From assembly GCA_028281525.1 (NCBI GenBank), contig JANQJR010000019.1, positions 1 through 64,000 on the forward strand: 64,000 bases of DNA, read 5' to 3'. The notes under the pieces are model-generated. The model saw nothing but the letters and a program-made list of their open reading frames with translations, made no database searches and was not told the DNA's origin. This stretch comes from Magnetovibrio sp. Lineage in GTDB: Bacteria; Pseudomonadota; Alphaproteobacteria; Rhodospirillales; Magnetovibrionaceae. The translations under genes and the position numbers were made by a program. Shown one piece after another: positions 18,898-27,879 of this stretch. Position 1 is the first letter of the stretch, and every line of letters starts with the position of its first letter.

Positions 18898-20355
18898 TTA
18901 GGGGGCGAAATGGCCTTCGCTTTCAAGCCATTCCAGGGTTTGGTCCAAAGCCTTGGCGACACGCGCGAGCATCTCCGCGATTTCGTCCTGGGTGATGATC
19001 AGGGGCGGTGAAAACGCCAAGCTGTCACCCATGGCCCGCCCGATCACGCCGTTTTCCTGCATGAATTTGACGCACGTGGGCCCGACGGAGAGCTTGGGGT
19101 CGAAGCTTTCATGGGTTTCTTTGTCCTTGACCAGTTCAACCGCACCGACCAGACCGACGCCGCGCACTTCGCCCACCAGGGGATGGGGTTTGAACGCCGC
19201 CAGCCCCATCTGGAAGGCTGGGGAGATATCCTGAACGTATTCGACGATGTCGCGCTCTTCGTAAATGTTGAGTGTTTCCAAGGCCACCGCGCAGGCCACC
19301 GGGTGTCCGCCATAGGTGTAACCGTGGCCGAACACGCCGTTCTTGGCGCTAGTTTCAACCATGTCGGCGAAGATTTCATCGCTGACCATCAACGCTGAAA
19401 TGGGCAGATATGCCGACGACAGGGCTTTCGCCATGGTCATCATATCGGGTTTGAGATCGTAGGTCTGAGACCCCCACATGTTGCCGGTGCGCCCGAACCC
19501 GCAGATCACTTCGTCGGCGATCAGCATCACGTCGTGTTTTTTCAGCACGGCCTGGACTTTGTCGAAGTAGGTTGCGGGGGGCACGATCACACCGCCCGCG
19601 CCCATCACCGGCTCGGCGAAGAACGCCGCGACGGTGTCGGGTCCTTCGGCCTCGATCTGGGCGTCCAGTTCTTCCGCCAGGCGGGCGGCGAAGTCTTCTT
19701 CAGTTTCGCCGTCTTGCCCGTAGCGGTAATGGTGCGGGCAGCCCGCACGCAAGATGCCCGGGATCGGCACGTCGAAATCGTTTTGGCATGCGGGCAGGCC
19801 GGTCAAACTGGCGCCCGCGACGGTTACGCCGTGATACGCCTTTTCGCGCGCGATGACCTTTTTCTTGTGCGCCTTTCCACGTGCATTGTTGACGTACCAC
19901 ACAAGCTTCAGCGCCGTGTCCACCGCTTCGGAACCGGAATTGGCGAAAAACACCTTGCCCATCTTCACAGGCGCCAACGCCAGCAGGCGTTCCGCCAGAT
20001 CGACGGTGACGTCCGGCACCTTGTGGGTGAAGGAATGATAGAAGGGCAAACGCTCCAATGCATCTGTCGCAGCCTTGATCAGGCGCGGTTCGTTCCAGCC
20101 CAACGAGGTGCACCACAATCCGGCCATGGCTTCGAAGTAATCGCGTCCAGCCTCGTCGAACACCTTGACGCCTTCGCCGCGGCTGATCACCAGCGGTCCG
20201 CTTTCCAGGTGCGCCTTCAAGTTGGTGTAGGGGTGAATCAGCGTTTCGACATCACGCTGAGCTGTCGAGTTGGGGAGAAAACGGGGCATCGCGGTTTTCA
20301 TGAACAGTGCTTGTGTTTCTGGTGTCCTCGTGTGAAAGACCATAGCTTCGGTCAT
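18898..20355 (-). CDS. Class III (omega) aminotransferase
   Basis: A fold-type I PLP transaminase of about 485 residues. The motifs are NSGSEAVDTALKL (phosphate-binding), AYHGVTVAG, LIADEVICGFGRTG (PLP-ring Asp) and MAKALSSAYLPISA (Schiff-base Lys). GLWCTSLGWN and HPYTNLKAH near the N-terminus place it with omega-amino acid:pyruvate, putrescine or taurine-type transaminases. The donor amine cannot be chosen from sequence. Possible starts are the ATGs at 20355, 20343, 20301 and 20289; none has a good ribosome site. The family's conserved start is near the last two, so the N-terminus may be up to 22 residues shorter. It lies 34 bases after the kinase gene and could be cotranscribed. Confidence 0.88.
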   Translation of the reverse strand: MTEAMVFHTRTPETQALFMKTAMPRFLPNSTAQRDVETLIHPYTNLKAHLESGPLVISRGEGVKVFDEAGRDYFEAMAGLWCTSLGWNEPRLIKAATDALERLPFYHSFTHKVPDVTVDLAERLLALAPVKMGKVFFANSGSEAVDTALKLVWYVNNARGKAHKKKVIAREKAYHGVTVAGASLTGLPACQNDFDVPIPGILRAGCPHHYRYGQDGETEEDFAARLAEELDAQIEAEGPDTVAAFFAEPVMGAGGVIVPPATYFDKVQAVLKKHDVMLIADEVICGFGRTGNMWGSQTYDLKPDMMTMAKALSSAYLPISALMVSDEIFADMVETSAKNGVFGHGYTYGGHPVACAVALETLNIYEERDIVEYVQDISPAFQMGLAAFKPHPLVGEVRGVGLVGAVELVKDKETHESFDPKLSVGPTCVKFMQENGVIGRAMGDSLAFSPPLIITQDEIAEMLARVAKALDQTLEWLESEGHFAP

Positions 20356-20389
20356 TGCCGGGGGCAGGGCAACCGTTATTCGGCAGGTT

Positions 20390-22717
20390 TTATTCAGCGG
20401 ACAGGGGCCTGGAGGCGATGCGCGCGGCGGGCAAGCGCACGGTGACGGTGGTGCCGACATCGACCTTGCTTTGGATGTCCAGGGTTCCGCCGTGCATTTT
20501 GGCGAAAGATCCGGCCAGGAACAGGCCCAGTCCGCTGCCCTCATGGCTGCGGGTGTAGATGTCGCTGACCTGTTCGAAGGGCTCACAGATAACGTTGATT
20601 TTGTCTGCTGGAATGCCGACGCCGGTGTCGCGCACCACCAGTGTAAATGTGCCGTCATCTTCCAGATGCGCCAGTAAATCGATCTTGCCGCCTTGCGGTG
20701 TAAATTTAACGGCGTTGGTCAACAGATTGAGAATTAATTGACGCATGCGTATGGCGTCGCACAACAAATCTGGTAAATCGTCCTGTACGGTTTCACGCAA
20801 GATCAGGTCTTTATCTTCGGCCTCTTCACGCACCATGCCGATACATTCATCGCACAGCTCCATAATCTGTACGGTGTCTTCGCGGATGTTCATGGTGCCC
20901 GCTTCGATACGCGAAACGTCCAGGATGTCGTTGATGACATTTAACAAGTGTTGCCCGGACGAAAGGATGTTGTTTGAGTATTCGATGTAGTTGTCGTTGC
21001 CGACGGGACCGAACAGTTGACTCTTGATCATCTCCGAAAAGCCGATGATGGCATTGAGCGGGGTGCGCAATTCGTGGGACATGTTGGCCAGGAACTGTGT
21101 CTTGGCGCGGTTGGCCTGTTCCGCTTGCTCTTTCGCCTCGACCAACTGGGTCATGGTTTCCTTGCGTTCGGTGATGTCTTCTTTGACCGCCAAGAAGTGG
21201 GTTGTCACACCGGCATCGTTTTTCACCGGTGAGATTGAGGCATACTCCCAAAACGTCGAACCGTCCTTGCGTTTGTTTAGGAACTCCCCGTGCCATTCAT
21301 CTCCGGCGGCGAGGGTGTTCCATAGGGCTTTGTATTCCGCGGGTTCCATCTTGCCGGTGCTCAAGATGTTGGGTTTCTGGCCGATGATTTCGTCCGTGGT
21401 GTAGCCGGTGAGTTCGCAGAATTTTGGGTTCACATAAGTGATCACGCCTTCGGTGTCGGTAATCATCACGCTGGCGGGGCTTTGGTCCACGGCGCGCGAC
21501 AGCTTGCGCAATTCTTCTTCCGCATGTTTGTTCGCGGAGATATCGACCCGCACGCAGGCGGTGCCGCCGTCGCTCATGCGGCTGTCGCTGGCGAGCATCC
21601 AAGTGCCATCAGCGGACTTGACCACGTAAGGGTGGCCGAGCGCTTGCACCATGGTGTCATGATCGCGGCCCTTGCCGAAGACGAAGTCGCGATAAATATC
21701 CGCATCGACACAGGCCTTGTGGAAATCTGCAAAGGTGATTCCGCGCCGTAACGTATCGCCCAGTTTCGCGTGCAGGCGCAGGAACGTGCTGTTCCAGAAT
21801 TCGAGGCGGTTGTCGCTGTCGAAAAACGCAAAGCCCTCGGCGATGCTTTCGGCGGCATCCCTGAATTGGCGCGATTGCCGATTGGCGGCGCTATGTGCGC
21901 GTTGGACCTGAATCAATGCGACCGCCAACCCCGCAAACAACATCAAGGTCAGAAGCAGTAAGGCGGTGCGGTATTGATTGGCGGCGCGGATGCGCTCCAA
22001 GGAATACGACGCGTATGCGTTATAGATGCTGTCCAGCGTTTCGAGGGTCGGCAGTTTGAGAAATTGCGTCATGGCCGATGCGATCTCTTCCTGCGATTGG
22101 AGATTGGCGCGGGCATGCACCAGAACCTTATCGATGGCGGACCTGTCTTCTGGGCCTAAGTCGGCGCGTTGCAATCCGGCAATCGCATTGAGAAACGCAT
22201 CGTACGTTTGTTCCGTAGGGAGAAGATTTTGGGCATAAAGCGCGCTCAACATACGGTGCATCGCGATCACTTCCGGCTCGTGGCGCTCGGCGGTGATGCG
22301 GTTCAATTCCAACGGGATGTAGTTGAGCGTGTTGCGCACGATCGATGCGCTTGACTTGACCGTTTCGACCAAATCGAACTTGGTCAACATCAAGGAGCGA
22401 AAGGTGTTGAGGTCCCCGTCCACGCCTGAGCTGACCAAGCCGTAGAGGCCTGTGTCCGGATCGTGCAACCGGTTGCTGATCTGCTTCATCTGCGACACCG
22501 TCGAGACGATGGAGTCGTAATGGACCAATTGCAGGGATACGGCCTTCAGCGTGTTTTCGTTCAGTTGCGTGTCGAGCTGTTTCAGGTGCAGCAGGTCCTG
22601 AGCGATAGCGTTATGGCGGTCCAAGTCCATCAGGCGGGTTTGGAAATAGAACGCCACCACCAGCGCAGCGGTCGCAGCCAGCAAAATGAGCGGAAAGGGG
22701 CGAGCGGCTTCTTTCAT
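20390..22717 (-). CDS. DAHL/PAS sensor histidine kinase
   Basis: A 775-residue membrane kinase. Two transmembrane helices (about 8-26 and 245-267) enclose a helical periplasmic domain of about 215 residues that looks like the DAHL sensor domain. Two PAS-type domains follow (about 280-400 and 405-520; YVNPKFCELTGYTTDEIIGQ is classic PAS, split here by context). Then come DHp with ANMSHELRTPLNAIIGF (His about 546) and HATPase with NLLTNAVKFTP, DTGVGIP and GSGLGL. It has no receiver domain. The ATG shares one base with the stop of the upstream peroxidase gene (TGATG), so the two are translationally coupled. The periplasmic signal is unknown. Confidence 0.9.
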   Translation of the reverse strand: MKEAARPFPLILLAATAALVVAFYFQTRLMDLDRHNAIAQDLLHLKQLDTQLNENTLKAVSLQLVHYDSIVSTVSQMKQISNRLHDPDTGLYGLVSSGVDGDLNTFRSLMLTKFDLVETVKSSASIVRNTLNYIPLELNRITAERHEPEVIAMHRMLSALYAQNLLPTEQTYDAFLNAIAGLQRADLGPEDRSAIDKVLVHARANLQSQEEIASAMTQFLKLPTLETLDSIYNAYASYSLERIRAANQYRTALLLLTLMLFAGLAVALIQVQRAHSAANRQSRQFRDAAESIAEGFAFFDSDNRLEFWNSTFLRLHAKLGDTLRRGITFADFHKACVDADIYRDFVFGKGRDHDTMVQALGHPYVVKSADGTWMLASDSRMSDGGTACVRVDISANKHAEEELRKLSRAVDQSPASVMITDTEGVITYVNPKFCELTGYTTDEIIGQKPNILSTGKMEPAEYKALWNTLAAGDEWHGEFLNKRKDGSTFWEYASISPVKNDAGVTTHFLAVKEDITERKETMTQLVEAKEQAEQANRAKTQFLANMSHELRTPLNAIIGFSEMIKSQLFGPVGNDNYIEYSNNILSSGQHLLNVINDILDVSRIEAGTMNIREDTVQIMELCDECIGMVREEAEDKDLILRETVQDDLPDLLCDAIRMRQLILNLLTNAVKFTPQGGKIDLLAHLEDDGTFTLVVRDTGVGIPADKINVICEPFEQVSDIYTRSHEGSGLGLFLAGSFAKMHGGTLDIQSKVDVGTTVTVRLPAARIASRPLSAE

Positions 22718-23739
22718 CAGTCCGGGTCGGGCCTCTTGTAGTCGTTCGGGTCGAACCGTTCGTATTCACCGGCAAGCGATGCCAAAAATGCGATGATTTT
22801 CTGTACGTCAGCATCCGCGATTTCGCGCCCCAGTTGGTATTTGGCCATATTGCGGATGGCATCTTGCAAGGTTTCAGCGCTGCCGTCGTGAAAGTACGGT
22901 GCTGTGTGTACAACCATGCGCAGGCTTGGCACTTTGAAGACATGGCGGTCTTTTTCGCGCCCCGTGACCGTGTAACGACCCATGTCGCTGTCATCGACAT
23001 TGCCGCGGTCACCAAAGTAATCGCCCATCGCCCCCATGGTCTGATACATGTTGCCGCCGACGTTGACGCCTTGATGGCATGCCGCGCAGCCGTACGATTG
23101 AAAAAGCTGGTAGCCTTGTTCGGCTTCGGCGGTGATGGCGTCTTTGTCGCCGCGCAGGTATTGGTCGAACGGCGAGTTCACGGTCACCAAGGTACGTTCG
23201 AACGTTGCGATGGCATGTACGATGTTGTCGGCGGTGATGCCGTCCGGATACAGCTTTTCAAATGTTTTGCGGATGTCTTCGTCGGCGTAAAGTTTCGGGA
23301 TAACCATGTCCCAATTCGCCCCCATTTCGACGGGGTTGTGCACGGGGCCGGCGGCCTGTTCTTCCAGAGTTTCGGCGCGTCCATTCCAAAACTGGGAAAA
23401 GTTGTATGCGCTGTTGTAGACGGTCGGGGTGTTGATGGGGCCTTCTGCGCCGCCGATGCCAATGGCTTTGGCGAGACCGTCCGCCCCGCCGCTGGAAAGG
23501 TCGTGGCACGTGGCGCAACTGACCGTGTCATCGGCGGAAAGGCGTGGGTCGTGAAACAACGTCTCGCCCAGTTGGGCTTTCTCGGGATCGATATTTTCAA
23601 GCGGGGGCAGGGGCGCGATAGGACCCCCACGCCAAAGTTCCTGCTTGGCATGGAGCGGTTCGATGGTGATCAGAACCGTCAAAAAAACAGCAATAGCGCC
23701 CACGAGGTGGCGCTCTGCAAAGGGTCTGTTCCAGGACAA
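22717..23739 (-). CDS. Dihaem cytochrome c peroxidase (CcpA/MauG family)
   Basis: A 340-residue exported protein. An N-terminal signal anchor (about 10-31, ending LHA) is followed by two c-type haem sites, CATCH in the first domain and CAACH in the second. The family reduces H2O2 to water in the periplasm with electrons from small cytochromes. LGETLFHDPRLSADD and NTPTVYNSAYN are typical of the first domain; HVFKVPSLRMVVHTAPYFHDG is typical of the second and contains conserved His and Met-region residues (fragment given only to position it). It overlaps the DAHL kinase by one base, which suggests the kinase serves redox or peroxide metabolism. MauG-type maturases are a less likely alternative. 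Confidence 0.9.
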   Translation of the reverse strand: MSWNRPFAERHLVGAIAVFLTVLITIEPLHAKQELWRGGPIAPLPPLENIDPEKAQLGETLFHDPRLSADDTVSCATCHDLSSGGADGLAKAIGIGGAEGPINTPTVYNSAYNFSQFWNGRAETLEEQAAGPVHNPVEMGANWDMVIPKLYADEDIRKTFEKLYPDGITADNIVHAIATFERTLVTVNSPFDQYLRGDKDAITAEAEQGYQLFQSYGCAACHQGVNVGGNMYQTMGAMGDYFGDRGNVDDSDMGRYTVTGREKDRHVFKVPSLRMVVHTAPYFHDGSAETLQDAIRNMAKYQLGREIADADVQKIIAFLASLAGEYERFDPNDYKRPDPD

Positions 23740-23844
23740 TTACGTTCCCAATTATCTAGTCCGATAGGGTTAATTGTAAGTCGAAAACCTTGTGCTGGAT
23801 AGGCTTTTCGGCATGTCATGGTATGTTTTTATCGCTTGCTAAAG

Positions 23845-23884
23845 AAAACCCGCGGCCGTCCCCAAACTGGGAAAGGGCCGCGGG
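23845..23884 (-). terminator. Intrinsic terminator downstream of the Met/Gly-rich protein gene
   Basis: On the minus strand CCCGCGGCC pairs with GGCCGCGGG, with further pairing of CCC and GGG around the loop, and TTTTCTTT follows. It lies 57 bases past the stop of the secreted-protein gene and upstream of the peroxidase gene. Confidence 0.75.
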
Positions 23885-23940
23885 ATGGGAAAGAAGCCAA
23901 TGCACCGAAGGGCAACAGGGGTGATCCTAGTGCGCTCGCC

Positions 23941-24363
23941 TCAATTTACAGGTGTACGACGCCCGGTGTTTCTGTCGATTTCGATCTTGCGCACTAGGCT
24001 GTCGTCCACGGTGACGATTTCGGCAACGATGGTGTTTTCATCCTTGTCCGTCACGGACCCGACCTTGAGCCGATCGTTTCCGCGCCACTGCAAACGTTTT
24101 TCAATCTGTGCGCGCACATCCTCGACGGTCAACGGGGTGTCCAAGGCTTGCGCTTGACCGAAGCGGCAGTCACCGCGGCCGAATTTGCCTGGCATCATGC
24201 CGGGGCCATAACCGGGGCCGGATTGCATCATACCGTAACCGGCGCCGTGCCAACTGTATCCGCCTTTGCCGTACGGTCCTTGGGCGAGCGAGGCGGTTAT
24301 CCCCAAAGCGCCCAAACCGATGAGAGTAGCAGTCGTGGCGATGATGATGGTTTTGCGTTTCAT
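23941..24363 (-). CDS. Secreted Met/Gly-rich small protein
   Basis: A 140-residue protein with a clear signal peptide (about 1-27, ASLAQ). The mature N-terminus is rich in Gly, Tyr and Met (HGAGYGMMQSGPGYGPGMM, about 39-57) and contains a His and one Cys, which could bind soft metal ions. The C-terminal part (about 75-140) has a helix (TVEDVRAQIEKRLQW) and strands with charged residues, distantly PepSY-like. It is divergent from a two-component system starting 188 bases away and is followed by its own terminator. Its function is unknown. The arrangement resembles envelope stress chaperones of the CpxP/ZraP type, but the sequence is not clearly homologous. Confidence 0.65.
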   Translation of the reverse strand: MKRKTIIIATTATLIGLGALGITASLAQGPYGKGGYSWHGAGYGMMQSGPGYGPGMMPGKFGRGDCRFGQAQALDTPLTVEDVRAQIEKRLQWRGNDRLKVGSVTDKDENTIVAEIVTVDDSLVRKIEIDRNTGRRTPVN

Positions 24364-24550
24364 GAGAAGTCTCCTTTGCTATGCCGCCCTGATCCGCGGC
24401 GTGGAACTCCTTTCATTGAACGCCGCCCGCGTTGCTGGCAGTTGTCCGAAAACCGGCTTTTTGTAACGCCGTGTTGCAAGGGGGTTGAGCGTTACAATCC
24501 GTTACCAAGTTCCGGCCACGGGCTTGAAAAACTTGCGCTATATTGAAGGT

Positions 24551-25300
24551 ATGAGCAGAACGCCGCACATTCTGGTTGTCGATGATGACCGCGAGATTCG
24601 CGATCTCGTGAGCCGGTTTTTGAGCCAACACGGCCTGCGCGTCAGCACGGCCGCCGACGGACGGGAAATGGTTACCGCATTGGAGGGTGGGGCGATCGAT
24701 CTGATCGTCTTGGATGTGATGATGCCGGGTGATGACGGGTTGACTTTGACCCGTAACCTGCGGGCCAACCGGCAAACGTCGCATCGCGACGTTCCGATCA
24801 TCATGCTCACCGCCATGGGGGAAGAAACGGACCGCATCGTCGGCTTGGAAATGGGAGCGGACGACTATCTCGCCAAGCCGTTCAATCCCCGCGAACTGTT
24901 GGCGCGCATCAAGGCGGTGTTGCGCCGGTTCGAGGCTTTGCCCAAGGCGCAGGCCGAGGGGCACGAAGAGCGCGGCAAATTGTGTTTTGCCGGATGGTGT
25001 CTCAACGTGCACACGCGCACGCTGACCGGCCCGGACGGTGCGTCCGTCACTATTAGCGGTGGAGAGTACGAGTTGCTGCACGCCTTCGTCACGCACCCGG
25101 GCCGGGTGCTGAACCGTGACCAACTGCTGGACATGGCGCGCGGCCGCGAAGCGCAGCCGTTCGACCGTGCCATCGACGTGCAAGTCAGCCGCCTGCGCAA
25201 GAAAATCGAACCGGACCCGCAAAACCCGGCCCTGATCAAAACCGTGCGCGGCGGGGGGTATATGTTCACGCCAAAGGTCGAGCAAAAGGTGACGCCATGA
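24551..25300 (+). CDS. OmpR-family response regulator
   Basis: A 249-residue transcription factor. The receiver (about 1-120) has the DDD acidic patch, phospho-acceptor Asp (LIVLDVMMPGDDG), Thr (MLTA) and Lys (LAKPF). The C-terminal winged helix (about 150-245) has VTISGGEYELLHAFVTHPG, then a recognition helix region (DRAIDVQVSRLRKKI) and the terminal TVRGGGYMF. I use the ATG at 24551; the 22 in-frame residues upstream are not receiver-like. Its stop overlaps the kinase start by ATGA, so the pair is cotranscribed. The divergent secreted protein gene is a plausible target. Confidence 0.95.
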   Translation: MSRTPHILVVDDDREIRDLVSRFLSQHGLRVSTAADGREMVTALEGGAIDLIVLDVMMPGDDGLTLTRNLRANRQTSHRDVPIIMLTAMGEETDRIVGLEMGADDYLAKPFNPRELLARIKAVLRRFEALPKAQAEGHEERGKLCFAGWCLNVHTRTLTGPDGASVTISGGEYELLHAFVTHPGRVLNRDQLLDMARGREAQPFDRAIDVQVSRLRKKIEPDPQNPALIKTVRGGGYMFTPKVEQKVTP

Positions 25301-26739
25301 AGCTGTGGCCGCAGACCATCACCGGACGGACGCTGGTGGTGTTGCTGGTGGGTATCGTGATCAGCGTCGCCATTTCCAGCGGGCATCAGGTCGTGGAACG
25401 CCGGGCTTTGCTGGCGACCATCGGCGGATGGCACGGCATTGAACGGATCGCGGACATCATTGGTAAAGTCGAGGCGGCGTCATCCGAGGCGCGTGCGGAT
25501 TTGGTCAGGTCTTTCGAAACGCCGGACTTCCGCGCTGTGTGGTCGTTGCAAGCCAAACTGCCGCCGATGCGGTTGGATTGGCAAGGCCGGCAAGTCCGCC
25601 ATGCTTTGGAAGAGTTCGTGGGCGACATCGCCGTTGACGGCTTGCGTATGCGTATGACCGGGTTTCGCGATGCGCAACGCGTCGTTCCGCACTCGCGGAT
25701 GGGCATGCACTTGAAGCAGATGGACCGTCATACGCCGTTGGGCATGCATGAGCGTTTCGAGCGGGAACGCAAACGTTTCAACAGGGCGCGCCCGGTTGTG
25801 CTGGTCAGTTACCGCCTGGTCGACGGCTCTTGGCTGACCGTCTTGACCGCGCAATCGCCTGTGCGGCCGGTGTGGGGGTCGCGGTACTTCTTTCCCAGTA
25901 TTTTGTCTTTACTTGTGGTGGTGGGCGTATCCGTATGGGCGGTGCGCCGGGCGACCCAACCATTGGGCCGTTTCGCGCACGCCGCCGAACGTTTGGGGTT
26001 GGACGTGAATGCGCCGCCCATGAACGAGAGCGGACCGCGCGAAGTGCGCCGCGCGGCCACCGCGTTCAACCGCATGCAGCGCCGGTTGCAGGCCTTTGTG
26101 AAAGACCGCACCCAGATGCTCGCCGCCATTAGTCATGATTTGCGAACGCCCATCACGCGGTTGCGCCTGCGCGCGGAGTTCATCGAAGACGAAGAACAGC
26201 GCACAAAGATGTTGAGCGACTTGGATGACATGGAGACGATGATCGCCGCGATCCTGCAATTCGCCCGCGATGACGTCAGCGGGGAGGCGGCCGTGGAGCT
26301 GGACCTTGCTGCCTTGGTCCGGGAGCTTTGCGACGACGCCGTGCGCGCCGGGGACGATGCGACGTGCTCCGCGCCCGAGACGTTGATCTTCACCGGACGC
26401 AAACTCGCTTTGAAGCGCATGGTGTCGAATGTGCTCGACAACGCGGTGCGTTATGGCGAACGCGCCCGGGTGGTGCTGATGGAGCAGGGCGATGACGTTT
26501 TTCTGCAAATCAGCGACGACGGCCCCGGCATTCCCGATGACATGCGGGAGCGGGTGTTCGATCCGTTTGTGCGCGTTGAGGGATCGCGCTCGCGCGAAAC
26601 CGGCGGCACCGGCTTGGGGCTGACGGCGGTCAAGACCATCGTGCGGGCCCATGGCGGACGGATCGCGTTGGCCAACCGCGAAGGCGCGGATGAGGAGCGC
26701 GGCCTGGATGTGCGGGTGTGGCTGCCAAAGAGCGCCTAG
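25297..26739 (+). CDS. EnvZ-type sensor kinase with Met/His-rich periplasmic loop
   Basis: A 480-residue kinase with two transmembrane helices (about 12-28 and 197-217). The periplasmic domain contains a run of Met and His at 132-151 (H132, M135, M137, H138, M142, H145, M150, H151), which could bind copper or another soft metal. A HAMP domain follows (about 215-270), then DHp with AAISHDLRTPITRLR (His about 279) and HATPase with NVLDNAVRYG, DDGPGIP and GTGLGL. It forms a two-gene unit with the OmpR-type regulator. It ends just before an imperfect direct repeat CAGGGGCCTAG (twice). The metal-sensing idea is inference from composition. Confidence 0.93.
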   Translation: MKLWPQTITGRTLVVLLVGIVISVAISSGHQVVERRALLATIGGWHGIERIADIIGKVEAASSEARADLVRSFETPDFRAVWSLQAKLPPMRLDWQGRQVRHALEEFVGDIAVDGLRMRMTGFRDAQRVVPHSRMGMHLKQMDRHTPLGMHERFERERKRFNRARPVVLVSYRLVDGSWLTVLTAQSPVRPVWGSRYFFPSILSLLVVVGVSVWAVRRATQPLGRFAHAAERLGLDVNAPPMNESGPREVRRAATAFNRMQRRLQAFVKDRTQMLAAISHDLRTPITRLRLRAEFIEDEEQRTKMLSDLDDMETMIAAILQFARDDVSGEAAVELDLAALVRELCDDAVRAGDDATCSAPETLIFTGRKLALKRMVSNVLDNAVRYGERARVVLMEQGDDVFLQISDDGPGIPDDMRERVFDPFVRVEGSRSRETGGTGLGLTAVKTIVRAHGGRIALANREGADEERGLDVRVWLPKSA

Positions 26740-26763
26740 TGCCAGGGGCCTAGGGTCAGGGGC

Positions 26764-27786
26764 CTAGCGCGGCGCGCGCTGCACGTGATCGATGGCGGGC
26801 TCGTATCCCATGCGTTTGAAGTATTTTTCCGCTCCTGGATGGTGCGGCACGGTTTGGCGGGTTTGCACCATCGCTTTCGGTTCCAGGTTCGCCAGCACAG
26901 GGTGGGAGAAGCGGAAGTCGATGAAGTCTTGGAAAACCGCCTTGACCACTTCGAAAACGGTTTCATTGGGGACGTTTTTGTTCGTCATCAACGTTGCATT
27001 GACGCCGAACGATGCTGTACTCCAACCCGTGCCTTTATAGGTCCCGCCCTTGATGATCGCCGGAACCATGTAATCGTACTTTTTGACCAGATATTTGATC
27101 GCTTTACCGTTGACGCTGATCAGCACCACGTCACAGGTGTTTGCGGCTTTCTTGATCGAAGCGTTGGGATGTCCGGCCATGAACACGAAGGCGTCGATCT
27201 TTCCGTCGCACAGCGCTCGGGCATGTTCGCTGGGGGGGAGCTCCTTGGCTTCGGCGAAATCGGATTTGCTCCACCTCTTCGCGCGCATCACCAATTCCAT
27301 GGTGGTGCGGTGACCCGAGCCGGGGTTGCCGATGTTGACGCGTTTACCCTTCAAGTCATTCGTCGTCCGGATGCCCGCGTCGGCGCGTGCGACGACCGTG
27401 AAGGTTTCGGGATACAGCGTCAGCGCTGTGCGTAGGTCCTGGGCCGGACCGCTCTTGCGAAAAGGCCCGTATCCCTTCACGGCGTAATACTGAATATCCG
27501 ATTGCACGATGGCGAAGTCGGCCTTTCCGCTGCGCAGCAAGCCGACGTTTTCCACCGAGCCGCTGGTGCTGAGCACTTTGCAGGTGTGACCGTGTTTGTC
27601 GCGGGTTTTGTTGACGGCATTGCAGATCGCGACCCCGGCGGGGTAATAGACGCCGGTTTTGCCGCCGGTGGCGATGGTGATGGTTGTGCCCGAAGCCCAT
27701 GCCCAAGAAGGGGCGGCCCCAATCAAGCCAACGCTCAGCATCGCCAATCGGATCAACATCGACGTGGAACACGGTGGTTTTTTCAT
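26764..27786 (-). CDS. TAXI-family TRAP transporter solute-binding protein
   Basis: A 340-residue periplasmic binding protein. It has a signal peptide (about 1-31, PSWAWA). Residues TIATGGKTGVYYPAG and GSVENVGLLRSGKADFAIVQ are hallmark TAXI sequences, followed by VNIGNPGSGHRTTMEL. The family captures substrates such as glutamate or 2-oxoglutarate for tripartite ATP-independent import. No DctQ or DctM membrane subunit is encoded nearby, so the partner must be elsewhere. I start at the ATG at 27786 with GAGAGG five bases upstream, not at 27810. It is convergent with the OmpR-type kinase gene. Confidence 0.88.
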   Translation of the reverse strand: MKKPPCSTSMLIRLAMLSVGLIGAAPSWAWASGTTITIATGGKTGVYYPAGVAICNAVNKTRDKHGHTCKVLSTSGSVENVGLLRSGKADFAIVQSDIQYYAVKGYGPFRKSGPAQDLRTALTLYPETFTVVARADAGIRTTNDLKGKRVNIGNPGSGHRTTMELVMRAKRWSKSDFAEAKELPPSEHARALCDGKIDAFVFMAGHPNASIKKAANTCDVVLISVNGKAIKYLVKKYDYMVPAIIKGGTYKGTGWSTASFGVNATLMTNKNVPNETVFEVVKAVFQDFIDFRFSHPVLANLEPKAMVQTRQTVPHHPGAEKYFKRMGYEPAIDHVQRAPR

Positions 27787-27879
27787 CACATCCTCTCTTG
27801 TTTTCTGCATATTATCATATGCAGTTGAGATTTCCAGAGAGGAAGCAACTCGAGCGTGTTTGAGGGGACGGGGCGGGCC

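Noticed and set aside
20356..20658. N-terminal extension of the aminotransferase frame
   Set aside because: It overlaps the kinase gene in another frame and does not match the family.
26740..26763. Direct repeat CAGGGGCCTAG as a mobile-element end
   Set aside because: Only two short copies between convergent genes, with no transposase or inverted ends nearby.
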